A stretch of 44,760 bases of DNA. Source: an uncultured Clostridia bacterium (lineage in GTDB: Bacteria; Bacillota; Clostridia; Lachnospirales; Cellulosilyticaceae). How positions within the stretch are numbered: position 1 is the stretch's first letter; each line of letters starts with the position of its first letter. The notes under the pieces are model-generated. The model worked only from the letters and a program-made list of their open reading frames with translations, made no database searches and had not been told where the DNA came from. A program made the position numbers and the translations under genes. Below are positions 26,961-33,643 of the stretch, piece by piece. Location of the stretch: the NCBI GenBank assembly GCA_937981575.1, contig CALJNR010000005.1:25126-69885 (forward strand), written 5' to 3'.

Positions 26961-26989
26961 TAAAAGAGGAGGGGATACTTCCTCTTTTA
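26961..26989 (+). terminator. Terminator after the M16 protease gene
   Basis: Stem TAAAAGAGGA (26961-26970) with TCCTCTTTTA (26980-26989), 9-base loop. Confidence 0.8.
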
Positions 26990-26992
26990 TTA

Positions 26993-27040
26993 TGAATAGA
27001 AAAGTTCGCCTTGCGAGTTAGGGATCAGACTTTCACATTA
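26993..27040 (+). repeat. Post-terminator repeat, family A copy 2
   Basis: Starts TGAATAGAAAAGT, followed by a 29-base core (TCGCCTTGCGAG, GGGATCAGAC, ending TTTC). Aligns without gaps to the copies at 19980 and 30499. Begins 3 bases after the protease-gene terminator. Confidence 0.6.
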
Positions 27041-27082
27041 ACTAGTAATGATAAAACAGTATACGTTTATATTTTTATTTGC

Positions 27083-27088
27083 TATAAT
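27083..27088 (+). promoter_or_regulatory. Extended -10 promoter of the small membrane protein gene
   Basis: TGC then TATAAT at 27083-27088, about 40 bases before the start codon. The -35 is poor. Confidence 0.5.
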
Positions 27089-27124
27089 AAATGTGAACTA
27101 AAATATGGAAGCAGAAAGGGAATT

Positions 27125-27397
27125 ATGATGGACTTTTTATATAAGTACAGAAGAATGATTGTTATTATCCTAGCTGGAATTCTTATAGGACTTGGGGTAT
27201 TGCAGTTAACTACAGATGTAAGACTTGATGCGAATGTGATGAAAACAGCAGAATATGTTACGTTTTTTGGTGCTTTATATCTGCTGCTTATTCTTCCGAA
27301 AAATTATAACCGCAAAAAAAGTGAAGAGACCATAAATGAAACAGGAGTGGAAGAGGCAGATAAAATAGAACAAGAAAATCAATCGGTAGATAAATAA
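27125..27397 (+). CDS. Small membrane protein, unknown function
   Basis: 90 residues from ATG at 27125 (a second ATG at 27128 has slightly better spacing from AAAGGGA). The frame is open upstream to 27011, but that part overlaps the promoter and repeat. Two hydrophobic segments are clear: residues about 11-27 (MIVIILAGILIGLGVLQ) and 43-58 (VTFFGALYLLLILP). A charged Glu/Lys/Asn-rich tail, probably cytosolic, follows. No family recognised. It may be co-transcribed with the next gene, 62 bases on. Confidence 0.65.
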   Translation: MMDFLYKYRRMIVIILAGILIGLGVLQLTTDVRLDANVMKTAEYVTFFGALYLLLILPKNYNRKKSEETINETGVEEADKIEQENQSVDK

Positions 27398-27459
27398 AGG
27401 ACAAGCTCATTTAGCGGCCATTAAGTAGATTGCAGTATATAATAGAAAGGCGGAGGACT

Positions 27460-28077
27460 ATGCTGTTTGATAAAAAGCTTATGCACTGTAAGACGCAGAA
27501 AAATGGGATTGAGATGATGCATCGTATTGAGTTTCATCATGCATTATCTAAGATGCCGGATATACGTTATCGTATTATAGAAAGGCTGATGAATGGAAAA
27601 GCTATTATTATAGATATTGATACGGCACTTTTTATGCCAAGTGTCAGAATGAACCCTTCAGAATATATTGAAGGTCTCACACAAAAATTAGCTGCATATC
27701 AGCTGAAATATAAAATAAGCAGAATAAAAAAAGAAGTTTTAGACGCAGGGATTGGCCGTGTATTTGGCATGAAAGCTTCTAAGACAGGCATCACATATAG
27801 AGCAAGTATTTATATTCCCTATGAAGTATTCAGCACTGAGCTCTATGAGCAGCTTCTAGAAAACAGCGGCTATAGAGTATGTATCTTAAATGATCAGGCA
27901 GACCCTGATGAACTGCTCGAACTGTTTTATTCAGGGATGGTAGACGACTTAGATTATTCGGAAGTGTTTTACGCACATTTTTACTGCAATGAGCAGCTTG
28001 CGCAAATCGTAGTTGCTTCGAGGCATATTCAGAAGGATCAAATGAATCATCTGATAGAAGAACTCGTTTCAAAGTAA
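27460..28077 (+). CDS. Conserved-looking protein of unknown function
   Basis: 205 residues from ATG at 27460, chosen because GGCGGAGG lies just before it; the open frame begins at 27430. Soluble, mixed alpha/beta composition with no signal peptide or membrane segment. Stretches such as GKAIIIDIDTALFMPSVRMNPSEYIEGL and the acidic LNDQADPDELLELFYSGMVDDLD are distinctive, but I do not recognise a domain. The normal codon pattern and strong ribosome binding site support a real gene. Confidence 0.65.
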   Translation: MLFDKKLMHCKTQKNGIEMMHRIEFHHALSKMPDIRYRIIERLMNGKAIIIDIDTALFMPSVRMNPSEYIEGLTQKLAAYQLKYKISRIKKEVLDAGIGRVFGMKASKTGITYRASIYIPYEVFSTELYEQLLENSGYRVCILNDQADPDELLELFYSGMVDDLDYSEVFYAHFYCNEQLAQIVVASRHIQKDQMNHLIEELVSK

Positions 28078-28137
28078 AAAGAATTGATATTATATAATAA
28101 AAGTACAGCAAGAAAAAGTTGCTAATGAGGTGAAGAG

Positions 28138-28908
28138 ATGGATTATTTGGGGAAAGTTGTTGTTGTGACGGGCAGCGGACAAGGGATAGGGAACTGCATT
28201 GCAATAGAGTATGCCAAGGAAAAGGCCAGCGTTATTTTGGCTGAAGTTGATGAAGAAGCAGGGCTTGAAACAAAAGCCTATATCGATAGCTTTGGCGGAG
28301 ATTCAATGTTTATTCCAACGGATGTTGCTAGCGAAGATTCTGTTAGAAATATGGTATCAAGAGTTGTTGAGAGATATGGCAGAATAGATATTCTCATTAA
28401 TAATGCAGCAATTACTGCCCAAAGTGAACATGATACACTCTTTACAAGAAACATCGATGAGTTTGAACGAGTAATGCGTGTCAATGTGACGGGAGCGTAT
28501 ATGTGTGCCAAATACTGCGCAGCACATATGCCGGAAGGCAGCAGTATTATTAATATCATTTCTACCAGGGCCTTTATGAGTGAGCCCCATACAGAGCCTT
28601 ATTCAGCTTCAAAAGGAGCCCTTTGTGCACTTACCCATTCTTTGGCAAACAGTCTCATGCACAAAGTCAGAGTGAATGCTGTAAGTCCAGGGTGGATTGA
28701 CGTATCTCAATGGAAAAAGAAAAAGGATCGCAAGTTTACAACCCTTACCGAGAAAGATCATCTGCAGCATCTTACTGGACGTGCAGGTGTTCCAGAAGAC
28801 ATCGCCCATGCAGTTCTTTACTTAACCAGTGAAAAAGCTGGTTTTATAACAGGGGCAAATTTAGTCATCGATGGCGGAATGACTGTAAAAATGATTTATG
28901 CAGAGTAG
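28138..28908 (+). CDS. SDR family NAD(P)-dependent oxidoreductase
   Basis: A classical short-chain dehydrogenase/reductase, 256 residues. The nucleotide-binding motif VTGSGQGIG is at residues 10-18 and NNAAIT near 88. The catalytic Tyr/Lys are in YSASKGAL (about 152), with the upstream Ser in IINIISTRAF. PGWIDVSQW and the C-terminal ITGANLVIDGGMTVKM complete the fold. An acidic residue after the second strand (LAEVDEE) suggests NAD preference. The substrate cannot be read from sequence. ATG after GAGGTGAAGAG. A membrane protein gene follows 8 bases later. Confidence 0.92.
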   Translation: MDYLGKVVVVTGSGQGIGNCIAIEYAKEKASVILAEVDEEAGLETKAYIDSFGGDSMFIPTDVASEDSVRNMVSRVVERYGRIDILINNAAITAQSEHDTLFTRNIDEFERVMRVNVTGAYMCAKYCAAHMPEGSSIINIISTRAFMSEPHTEPYSASKGALCALTHSLANSLMHKVRVNAVSPGWIDVSQWKKKKDRKFTTLTEKDHLQHLTGRAGVPEDIAHAVLYLTSEKAGFITGANLVIDGGMTVKMIYAE

Positions 28909-28916
28909 GTGAAGAA

Positions 28917-29477
28917 GTGATTTCGCAGCAAAGTAATTATATAAAAGAACGTAAAAAAAAGTTCCTGTTAGGGGCTATGCTATGGACAGCACTGATGCTT
29001 GTCGTATTTTTTGCGGGGGTATTTTATTTGAAGACTAGAAACAGTCACTTTACCTTAGTGGCAGCTTTATTTGTATTGCCGCTTGCTCAGAATGTTACAA
29101 GGTTTATATCTTTTAATCGGTTTAAAGATCCATCACCAGAAGCCGCAGAAGTCATTGAAGGCATGAAAGGCAGTTATCATTTATTTCATAGTGCTATTTT
29201 TACAGATTCATCAGCCACTATTTGCTTTGAACATGTTATCGTAACTTCTAAAAGTATTTACTTTTTAACAGCTCGGGAGGAAGTTATTGAAAAATATCGC
29301 AGTTTAATTGAAAATAGGTTAGAGGCTAAAGGAATTTCGGGTAAACACATTCATTTTATACATACGAGGCATACTAACAGTATCAAAAATGCTGCACTCA
29401 AGATAGAAAAGGATGCCTGTTATACCAGTGAAGGACTTGAAGAATATACAAAAATAATTAAAAATATGCTGATGTAG
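28917..29477 (+). CDS. Membrane protein with two N-terminal helices, unknown function
   Basis: 186 residues from a GTG start at 28917 (weak ribosome binding site GGTGAAG). Two transmembrane helices at about 17-38 and 42-60 (ALFVLPLAQNVTRFISF end) follow a basic N-terminus. The rest is a soluble domain of about 120 residues with ICFEHVIVTSKSIYFLTARE, which looks like a PH-like or nuclease-like beta strand region, but no family is recognised. It sits between the SDR gene and the pseudouridine synthase gene, with 8- and 12-base gaps, so the three are probably co-transcribed. Confidence 0.72.
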   Translation: MISQQSNYIKERKKKFLLGAMLWTALMLVVFFAGVFYLKTRNSHFTLVAALFVLPLAQNVTRFISFNRFKDPSPEAAEVIEGMKGSYHLFHSAIFTDSSATICFEHVIVTSKSIYFLTAREEVIEKYRSLIENRLEAKGISGKHIHFIHTRHTNSIKNAALKIEKDACYTSEGLEEYTKIIKNMLM

Positions 29478-29489
29478 TTAGGTGGCTTT

Positions 29490-30458
29490 ATGAGACAAAT
29501 TACTATTTCTAATATGGAAGCAAATCAAAGATTAGATAAATTTTTAATGAAATACTTGAAAAAGTGTCCTAAGAGCTTGATTTATCGGGCAATGCGTACT
29601 AAAAAAATTAAATATAATGCAAAAAAACCTCAAGGCAATGAGATTCTGAAAGAAAATGATGTTATTCATATCTTCTTTACGGATCAGCAGTTTGAGGAAT
29701 TCGAGCATTCTAAACCTATCCAAAAAGTGAATATAAGTTTTAAACCAGTTTATGAGGATGACAACATTTTAATTGTAAATAAGCCAATGGGGCTTTTAAC
29801 GCAAAAAGATACGGAAAAAGGACACAGTCTGGCAGACGAAGTGATAAGCTATTTGATTGAAAACAAAAGTTATGATCCCAATACGTTAAAAGGGTTTACT
29901 CCTGCTCCTTGTAACCGCTTAGACCGTAATACTGCAGGAATTGTCCTAGTAGGTAAAAATCTTATGGCTACTCAGACCTTAAGTGAAATGCTGAGAAATA
30001 AGCAGATTTCTAAGTACTACATGAGTATTGTATTAGGCAGGGTAACATCTCCGATTATTTTAAAAGGCTATCATCAAAAGCAAGATGGCAAAAATGAAGT
30101 GGTCATATCCAACCATTTTATTGAAGGCGCTAAACCTGTTGAAACGAGAATTCTGCCTCTTAAGACAAACGGCAGGTATACCTTGGTTGAAGTGCAGCTT
30201 GTAACTGGGAAAACCCATCAAATACGTGCCCATCTTAGCCAAATTGGACATCCGATTATTGGAGACCCCAAATATGGCGACCCTTTGGAAAATCAATACT
30301 TTAAAGATCAATATGATTTAAGATATCAGATTCTATGTGCGTATAAGATTAAATTCGAACTTTGTAAAGAACCTTTTCTTTATTTGCAGAATCGGGTTTT
30401 TACTGTTCAGGCGCCGCTAAGTTATTCAAAAATATGTGAAGAAGAATCTCTATTATAA
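29490..30458 (+). CDS. RluA/RluC-family pseudouridine synthase
   Basis: Isomerises specific uridines in 23S rRNA (or tRNA) to pseudouridine. An N-terminal S4 RNA-binding domain (about 12-70: RLDKFLMKYLKKCPKS) precedes the catalytic domain. The catalytic Asp is in RLDRNTAGIVL (D145). HQIRAHLSQIGHPIIGDPKYG completes the signature. 322 residues. The family assignment is firm. Which member (RluC, RluD, YlyB-like) is not clear, so no symbol is given. Its own terminator overlaps the last base. Confidence 0.93.
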   Translation: MRQITISNMEANQRLDKFLMKYLKKCPKSLIYRAMRTKKIKYNAKKPQGNEILKENDVIHIFFTDQQFEEFEHSKPIQKVNISFKPVYEDDNILIVNKPMGLLTQKDTEKGHSLADEVISYLIENKSYDPNTLKGFTPAPCNRLDRNTAGIVLVGKNLMATQTLSEMLRNKQISKYYMSIVLGRVTSPIILKGYHQKQDGKNEVVISNHFIEGAKPVETRILPLKTNGRYTLVEVQLVTGKTHQIRAHLSQIGHPIIGDPKYGDPLENQYFKDQYDLRYQILCAYKIKFELCKEPFLYLQNRVFTVQAPLSYSKICEEESLL

Positions 30459-30495
30459 GGAATAGCTGTTTCGCTAAAACAGTTATTCCTATTTT
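30458..30495 (+). terminator. Intrinsic terminator of the pseudouridine synthase gene
   Basis: 14-bp stem AGGAATAGCTGTTT (30458-30471) with AAACAGTTATTCCT (30477-30490), one wobble pair, then ATTTT. Confidence 0.88.
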
Positions 30496-30498
30496 CAT

Positions 30499-30547
30499 GA
30501 GATAGGAGAGTGCGTCCTGCTGGAGAGGGACCCAACTTTCCTATTTC
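30499..30547 (+). repeat. Post-terminator repeat, family A copy 3 (best hairpin)
   Basis: GAGATAGGAGAGT (30499-30511) pairs with ACTTTCCTATTTC (30535-30547) over 13 positions including G-T pairs. An inner GTCC / GGAC stem is also possible. The 29-base core starts GCGTCCTGC. It starts 4 bases after one terminator and is followed 6 bases later by another. Confidence 0.65.
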
Positions 30548-30553
30548 ATATAT

Positions 30554-30582
30554 GCGTGCATTTTTTTGCACGCTTTCTTGTT
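30554..30582 (+). terminator. Plus-strand terminator hairpin downstream of repeat copy 3
   Basis: GCGTGCA (30554-30560) pairs with TGCACGC (30567-30573), loop of T, followed by TTTCTTGTT. The T tail is on the plus strand only. It also abuts the 3' end of the minus-strand helical-repeat gene, where it might act weakly. Confidence 0.7.
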
Positions 30583-31447
30583 ATGCAGGGGTAAGAGGAA
30601 TATTATAAGTCGTTGCAAGCTTATAGGCTGAATCGAGGTCATTATGGTGAATACATAGATTAAAGGCTTTTTCATAATTGTTTTCGGCAATTAGTAGCCG
30701 CATGGCATCTGACTTTGCTTGTCCAAGATAATAATACAGCAAGGCTTTGCTTCGATCATAAGGCTCAAGGTATTTAGCGGCAAGGACATAATTTTTATTT
30801 TCAGCCTCACTGCTGCCGATGAGAAGATGTATTTGCTGGATCAAATGATCAATTTTAAGTTTTTTGGCACATTCAAGAGCAGAGTAGTAGTCACCGAGTT
30901 TCACAAAGAGTTTAAAGGCATCTTCATAGTGTTTTGTAAAAAAGAGTACGGCTGCAAATTCTTCCAGTTGTTTGAGACCATCATTTTTTTTAATAGGGTC
31001 TTCGCAGCTTTTAAAACACTCCAACGCGCTGAAGAGCTGATAGACCTTGAGATAACATTGACCGGCTTCATAGTAAAAACCTTCACCTTTATAAAGTCTT
31101 GCTGCATAAAGAGGTTTGAAGTAAGCATAAAAGTAGGCCGCTTTTTTGACATTTTTAATTTTTTCACATAATAATGCCCCCTTTTTATAGTACTTTCTTT
31201 GATCAGCTATCTCAATTGCCTTTGAATAGAGTCCTAATTTTTGATAAACTAAGATCAGATGGGAATGAGCTTTGGTTTTTTCAAAGCACTCAGCAGCTTG
31301 TGGGTAGTACTTAAGCTCCATGTAGAAAAGCCCCGCCCAAAAATAAAGCTTTTTATGACGGAGCACTTCAGCTTTTTGGGGAGATGAGAGGAAAAAGAAA
31401 CGAAAGTTGTTTCGGATGCAGTAGATAAAAAAATATAAATAATTCAA
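30581..31447 (-). CDS. Helical-repeat (TPR-like) protein, unknown function
   Basis: 288 residues of degenerate alpha-helical repeats of roughly 30-35 residues, each with patterns such as YYPQAAECFEKTKAHS, LYSKAIEIADQRKYY, YYEAGQCYLKVYQLF, YSALECAKKLK and NNYEKAFNLCIHHNDLDSAYKLA. This resembles tetratricopeptide or IFT/clathrin-type solenoids used for protein binding. The first 20 residues are hydrophobic and aromatic (YLYFFIYCIRNNFRFFFL), possibly a membrane anchor. TTG start at 31447, 7 bases after AGGAGG. It is divergent from recU. Partner and role unknown. Confidence 0.78.
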   Translation of the reverse strand: MNYLYFFIYCIRNNFRFFFLSSPQKAEVLRHKKLYFWAGLFYMELKYYPQAAECFEKTKAHSHLILVYQKLGLYSKAIEIADQRKYYKKGALLCEKIKNVKKAAYFYAYFKPLYAARLYKGEGFYYEAGQCYLKVYQLFSALECFKSCEDPIKKNDGLKQLEEFAAVLFFTKHYEDAFKLFVKLGDYYSALECAKKLKIDHLIQQIHLLIGSSEAENKNYVLAAKYLEPYDRSKALLYYYLGQAKSDAMRLLIAENNYEKAFNLCIHHNDLDSAYKLATTYNIPLTPA

Positions 31448-31532
31448 TGAAATACCTCCTATAACGAAAAATTGGAACTTAGTTTAATTTTAACCAATAT
31501 TTTACAAAAAATCAAGAAAAGAGGAAAAAAAT

Positions 31533-32063
31533 ATGGGCTATTGGAGTACCAGGGGATTACGAGGCAGCGAACTGGAAGAGATGATTAATATAACCAATGA
31601 CTTGTACAGACAAAAAAAACTAGGTATTGTGCAAAAAGTTCCGACGCCTATCAAGCCTATTACAATAGATAAAGAAAAAAGAACGATTACATTAGCGTAT
31701 TTTGAACAAAAAAGTACGGTGGATTATGTAGGTGTAGTGCAAGGGGTAGCCATATGTTTTGATGCAAAAGAGACGGCCAAAAACTTCCTGCCCATTCAGA
31801 ACATTCACAGGCATCAGATAGAATTTATGAAAGACTTTAAAGAGCAAGGAGGAGAAGCTTTTTTGGTTGTCTATTTTAAAAAGTATGATGAATACTTTTT
31901 TATTGATATTTTGACATTAGATATTTATTATGAAAGAGCAGTGGCTGGCGGAAAAAAATCTATTCCTTATGATGTATTTGATAAAAAGTATTTGATTCCA
32001 ATAGAAGGGGGGAGGTATCTCAATTATCTTAAGACGCTAGAAATGTTTATAACTGAGTCTTAA
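31533..32063 (+). CDS. recU: Holliday junction resolvase RecU
   Basis: Cuts four-way junctions during recombination and chromosome segregation in Firmicutes. 176 residues. Visible family features are the N-terminal TRGLRGSELEEMINITND, then catalytic-site residues in TVDYVGVVQGVAICFDAKET (metal-binding Asp, Glu, Lys), IQNIHRHQIEFM and the strand GGEAFLVVYFK. The usual resolvase nuclease residues appear intact. ATG after AAGAGGAAAAAA. Here it is not next to a class A penicillin-binding protein gene, unlike in Bacillus. Confidence 0.92.
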   Translation: MGYWSTRGLRGSELEEMINITNDLYRQKKLGIVQKVPTPIKPITIDKEKRTITLAYFEQKSTVDYVGVVQGVAICFDAKETAKNFLPIQNIHRHQIEFMKDFKEQGGEAFLVVYFKKYDEYFFIDILTLDIYYERAVAGGKKSIPYDVFDKKYLIPIEGGRYLNYLKTLEMFITES

Positions 32064-32113
32064 AGTGTATATAAGATTCATAAATTGTCCATAATTCCTA
32101 TGAGGTGATTCTA

Positions 32114-33346
32114 ATGAAAAAAGTTATCTCAAAAGGGATTATTTTTTTATTGCTTATGATGAGTATGATGGGCCTTGCAGCATGCAGCCAAGAGATTATG
32201 TTTGATGATCAGACGGTCAGTCTCAGCCAGCGGAGCAAGAAAGTATGTGATATAGAACTTTACGTTAAGCAAGAAGTTAAACTAGGTAAATATGAGCCTT
32301 ATGAAGGGATTTATTTAGGTGCCTATGTAGAAAAGAATAAAAATATTAATGGAGAAATTGCAGTATTTGAAGAGCTGGTTAATAAGACGCAGGCCTTCAA
32401 AGTGTTTCAGTATACGATGGGAGAAGGTCTTTCTGCTAAAGAAATATTAAAGTGTATGGCAGAGAGAAAAGTGCCCTATATCAAACTGCTTTTAGGCAGC
32501 AATCAGGATCTGACGCCGCTTTATCGTATGATTTCAGATATTAATGCGCCTTATGATGTCCCGGTTTTTATAGAATTATTTCCGCTTACGGCAAACCTGT
32601 CACAGCCGGAGCACTACAAGAAGACGTATGAGAGAGCATATGAGATTATTCACAAGTATCTGGACAACGTTGTGATTGTATGGAGCGTAGATGACAGCAG
32701 AATCTATGATATGCCGCTTTACTATCCTGGAGATGAGATTGTTGACTGGGCGGGGATCAATGTTTATATTCCTAAATATAAAGATAACAGCCCTTATACA
32801 TTTAATGCCGAGGAGACGTTAGATTTCTGGTACAAAAGCTTTCAAAAGTCTAAACCGATGATCATATCCTCCCTTGCAGTTTCACATTATTCCAGGGCAG
32901 ACCATGCTTATACATTAAATGATGCCATCAATAAACTTAACTTTTTTTATGGAGAACTGCCGAAACGCTACCCCAGAATAAAAGGGATTCTTTATATTGA
33001 TGTGGATATGGGGGAGGTTACACGGATGGGGAAGGATGATTATCGCATTACCAGCCAAAAACAGCTTTATGATTTTATGAAACTAAAGCTTAAAAATAAA
33101 CTATTTATTCATGAAGCTGATGATCTTCCTGTGAAAAAGTCTGTAGACCTTTATATGAAATACCGCATTGTTACCACAAAGTTTGATGAGGACATCTATC
33201 TTAACAAAAAATATATGACAGCCTTATTTAAAAAGGTTCCGCTGTCTAAACTAACAATGATACAAGACTTAGATGGAGAGAAATATTATAAGCTTGATGA
33301 TGTTAAATTGTATGCAGATATTTATTATGAGACCAAAGAGCAGTAG
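32114..33346 (+). CDS. Lipoprotein with a GH26-like barrel lacking catalytic residues
   Basis: 410 residues from ATG at 32114 (after GAGGTGATTCTA). A lipoprotein signal peptide (MKKVISKGIIFLLLMM) ends in the lipobox LAAC, with lipidation expected at C24. The body resembles family 26 glycoside hydrolases: VPYIKLLLGSNQD, PVFIELFPLTAN, then NVVIVWSVD and YYPGDEIVDWAGINVYIPK, which are GH26-like strands. The positions where the acid/base Glu and the nucleophile Glu should fall (HEMNG-like and IAEFG-like) read LFPLTAN and IISSLAV, so catalysis is probably lost. A small C-terminal domain of about 80 residues follows, with a basic DLYMKYRIVTTKF stretch. Perhaps a carbohydrate-binding surface protein. 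Confidence 0.65.
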   Translation: MKKVISKGIIFLLLMMSMMGLAACSQEIMFDDQTVSLSQRSKKVCDIELYVKQEVKLGKYEPYEGIYLGAYVEKNKNINGEIAVFEELVNKTQAFKVFQYTMGEGLSAKEILKCMAERKVPYIKLLLGSNQDLTPLYRMISDINAPYDVPVFIELFPLTANLSQPEHYKKTYERAYEIIHKYLDNVVIVWSVDDSRIYDMPLYYPGDEIVDWAGINVYIPKYKDNSPYTFNAEETLDFWYKSFQKSKPMIISSLAVSHYSRADHAYTLNDAINKLNFFYGELPKRYPRIKGILYIDVDMGEVTRMGKDDYRITSQKQLYDFMKLKLKNKLFIHEADDLPVKKSVDLYMKYRIVTTKFDEDIYLNKKYMTALFKKVPLSKLTMIQDLDGEKYYKLDDVKLYADIYYETKEQ

Positions 33347-33366
33347 GAGCCTTCCTACTGCTTTTT
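33339..33366 (+). terminator. Intrinsic terminator overlapping the lipoprotein stop codon
   Basis: AGCAGTAGGA (33339-33348) pairs with TCCTACTGCT (33353-33362), loop GCCT, then T run. The stop codon lies within the 5' arm. Confidence 0.88.
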
Positions 33367-33369
33367 AGT

Positions 33370-33486
33370 TTAAATCCAGTCTTCATCGGAATAAATGTCA
33401 GTTAAACGAATACCTAACTGCTCACACATATCTTCTTCATCTTCGTAATAATCAAGCATTGTAGCATAATATGGATTTAAATGCAT
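33370..33486 (-). CDS. Short acidic peptide, 38 residues, unknown function
   Basis: On the minus strand, an ATG at 33486 preceded by AGGTGAGGAGCA, a very strong ribosome binding site, opens 38 codons ending TAA. The product begins MHLNPYYATMLDYYEDEED and ends with SDEDWI. It has 12 acidic residues, few basic ones and no hydrophobic helix. It converges on the lipoprotein gene and diverges from prkA. Peptides this short are easily missed; the ribosome binding site is the main support. I recognise no family. Confidence 0.5.
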   Translation of the reverse strand: MHLNPYYATMLDYYEDEEDMCEQLGIRLTDIYSDEDWI

Positions 33487-33574
33487 TGCTCCTCACCTTC
33501 TTTCTTTAAATAATATTATTTTGTGCGCTTCTAAAGTTAATATGCAAATGTACATGAATTCGCTAAAAAATTAT

Positions 33575-33602
33575 CATGTATTCACAAGACACACCATATA
33601 TT
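33575..33602 (+). promoter_or_regulatory. Possible sigma-E-type sporulation promoter of prkA-yhbH-spoVR
   Basis: CATATATT (33595-33602) fits the CATAnnnT -10 form of sigma-E, with CATGTATT 12 bases upstream as a weak -35. It is supported by the known sigma-E control of these genes in B. subtilis. The start codon is about 42 bases further on. Confidence 0.35.
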
Positions 33603-33643
33603 TTTAAAGAGAGAGTTACCCGGCGCAAAGGAGTGATAAAGTT

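Noticed and set aside
27011..27124. Upstream extension of the small membrane protein gene
   Set aside because: It would run through a repeat element and the TATAAT promoter; the ATG pair at 27125/27128 follows AAAGGGA.
30719..31171. A 150-codon plus-strand frame opposite the helical-repeat gene
   Set aside because: No ribosome binding site and a Phe-rich translation; the minus-strand frame has clear repeats and a strong start site.
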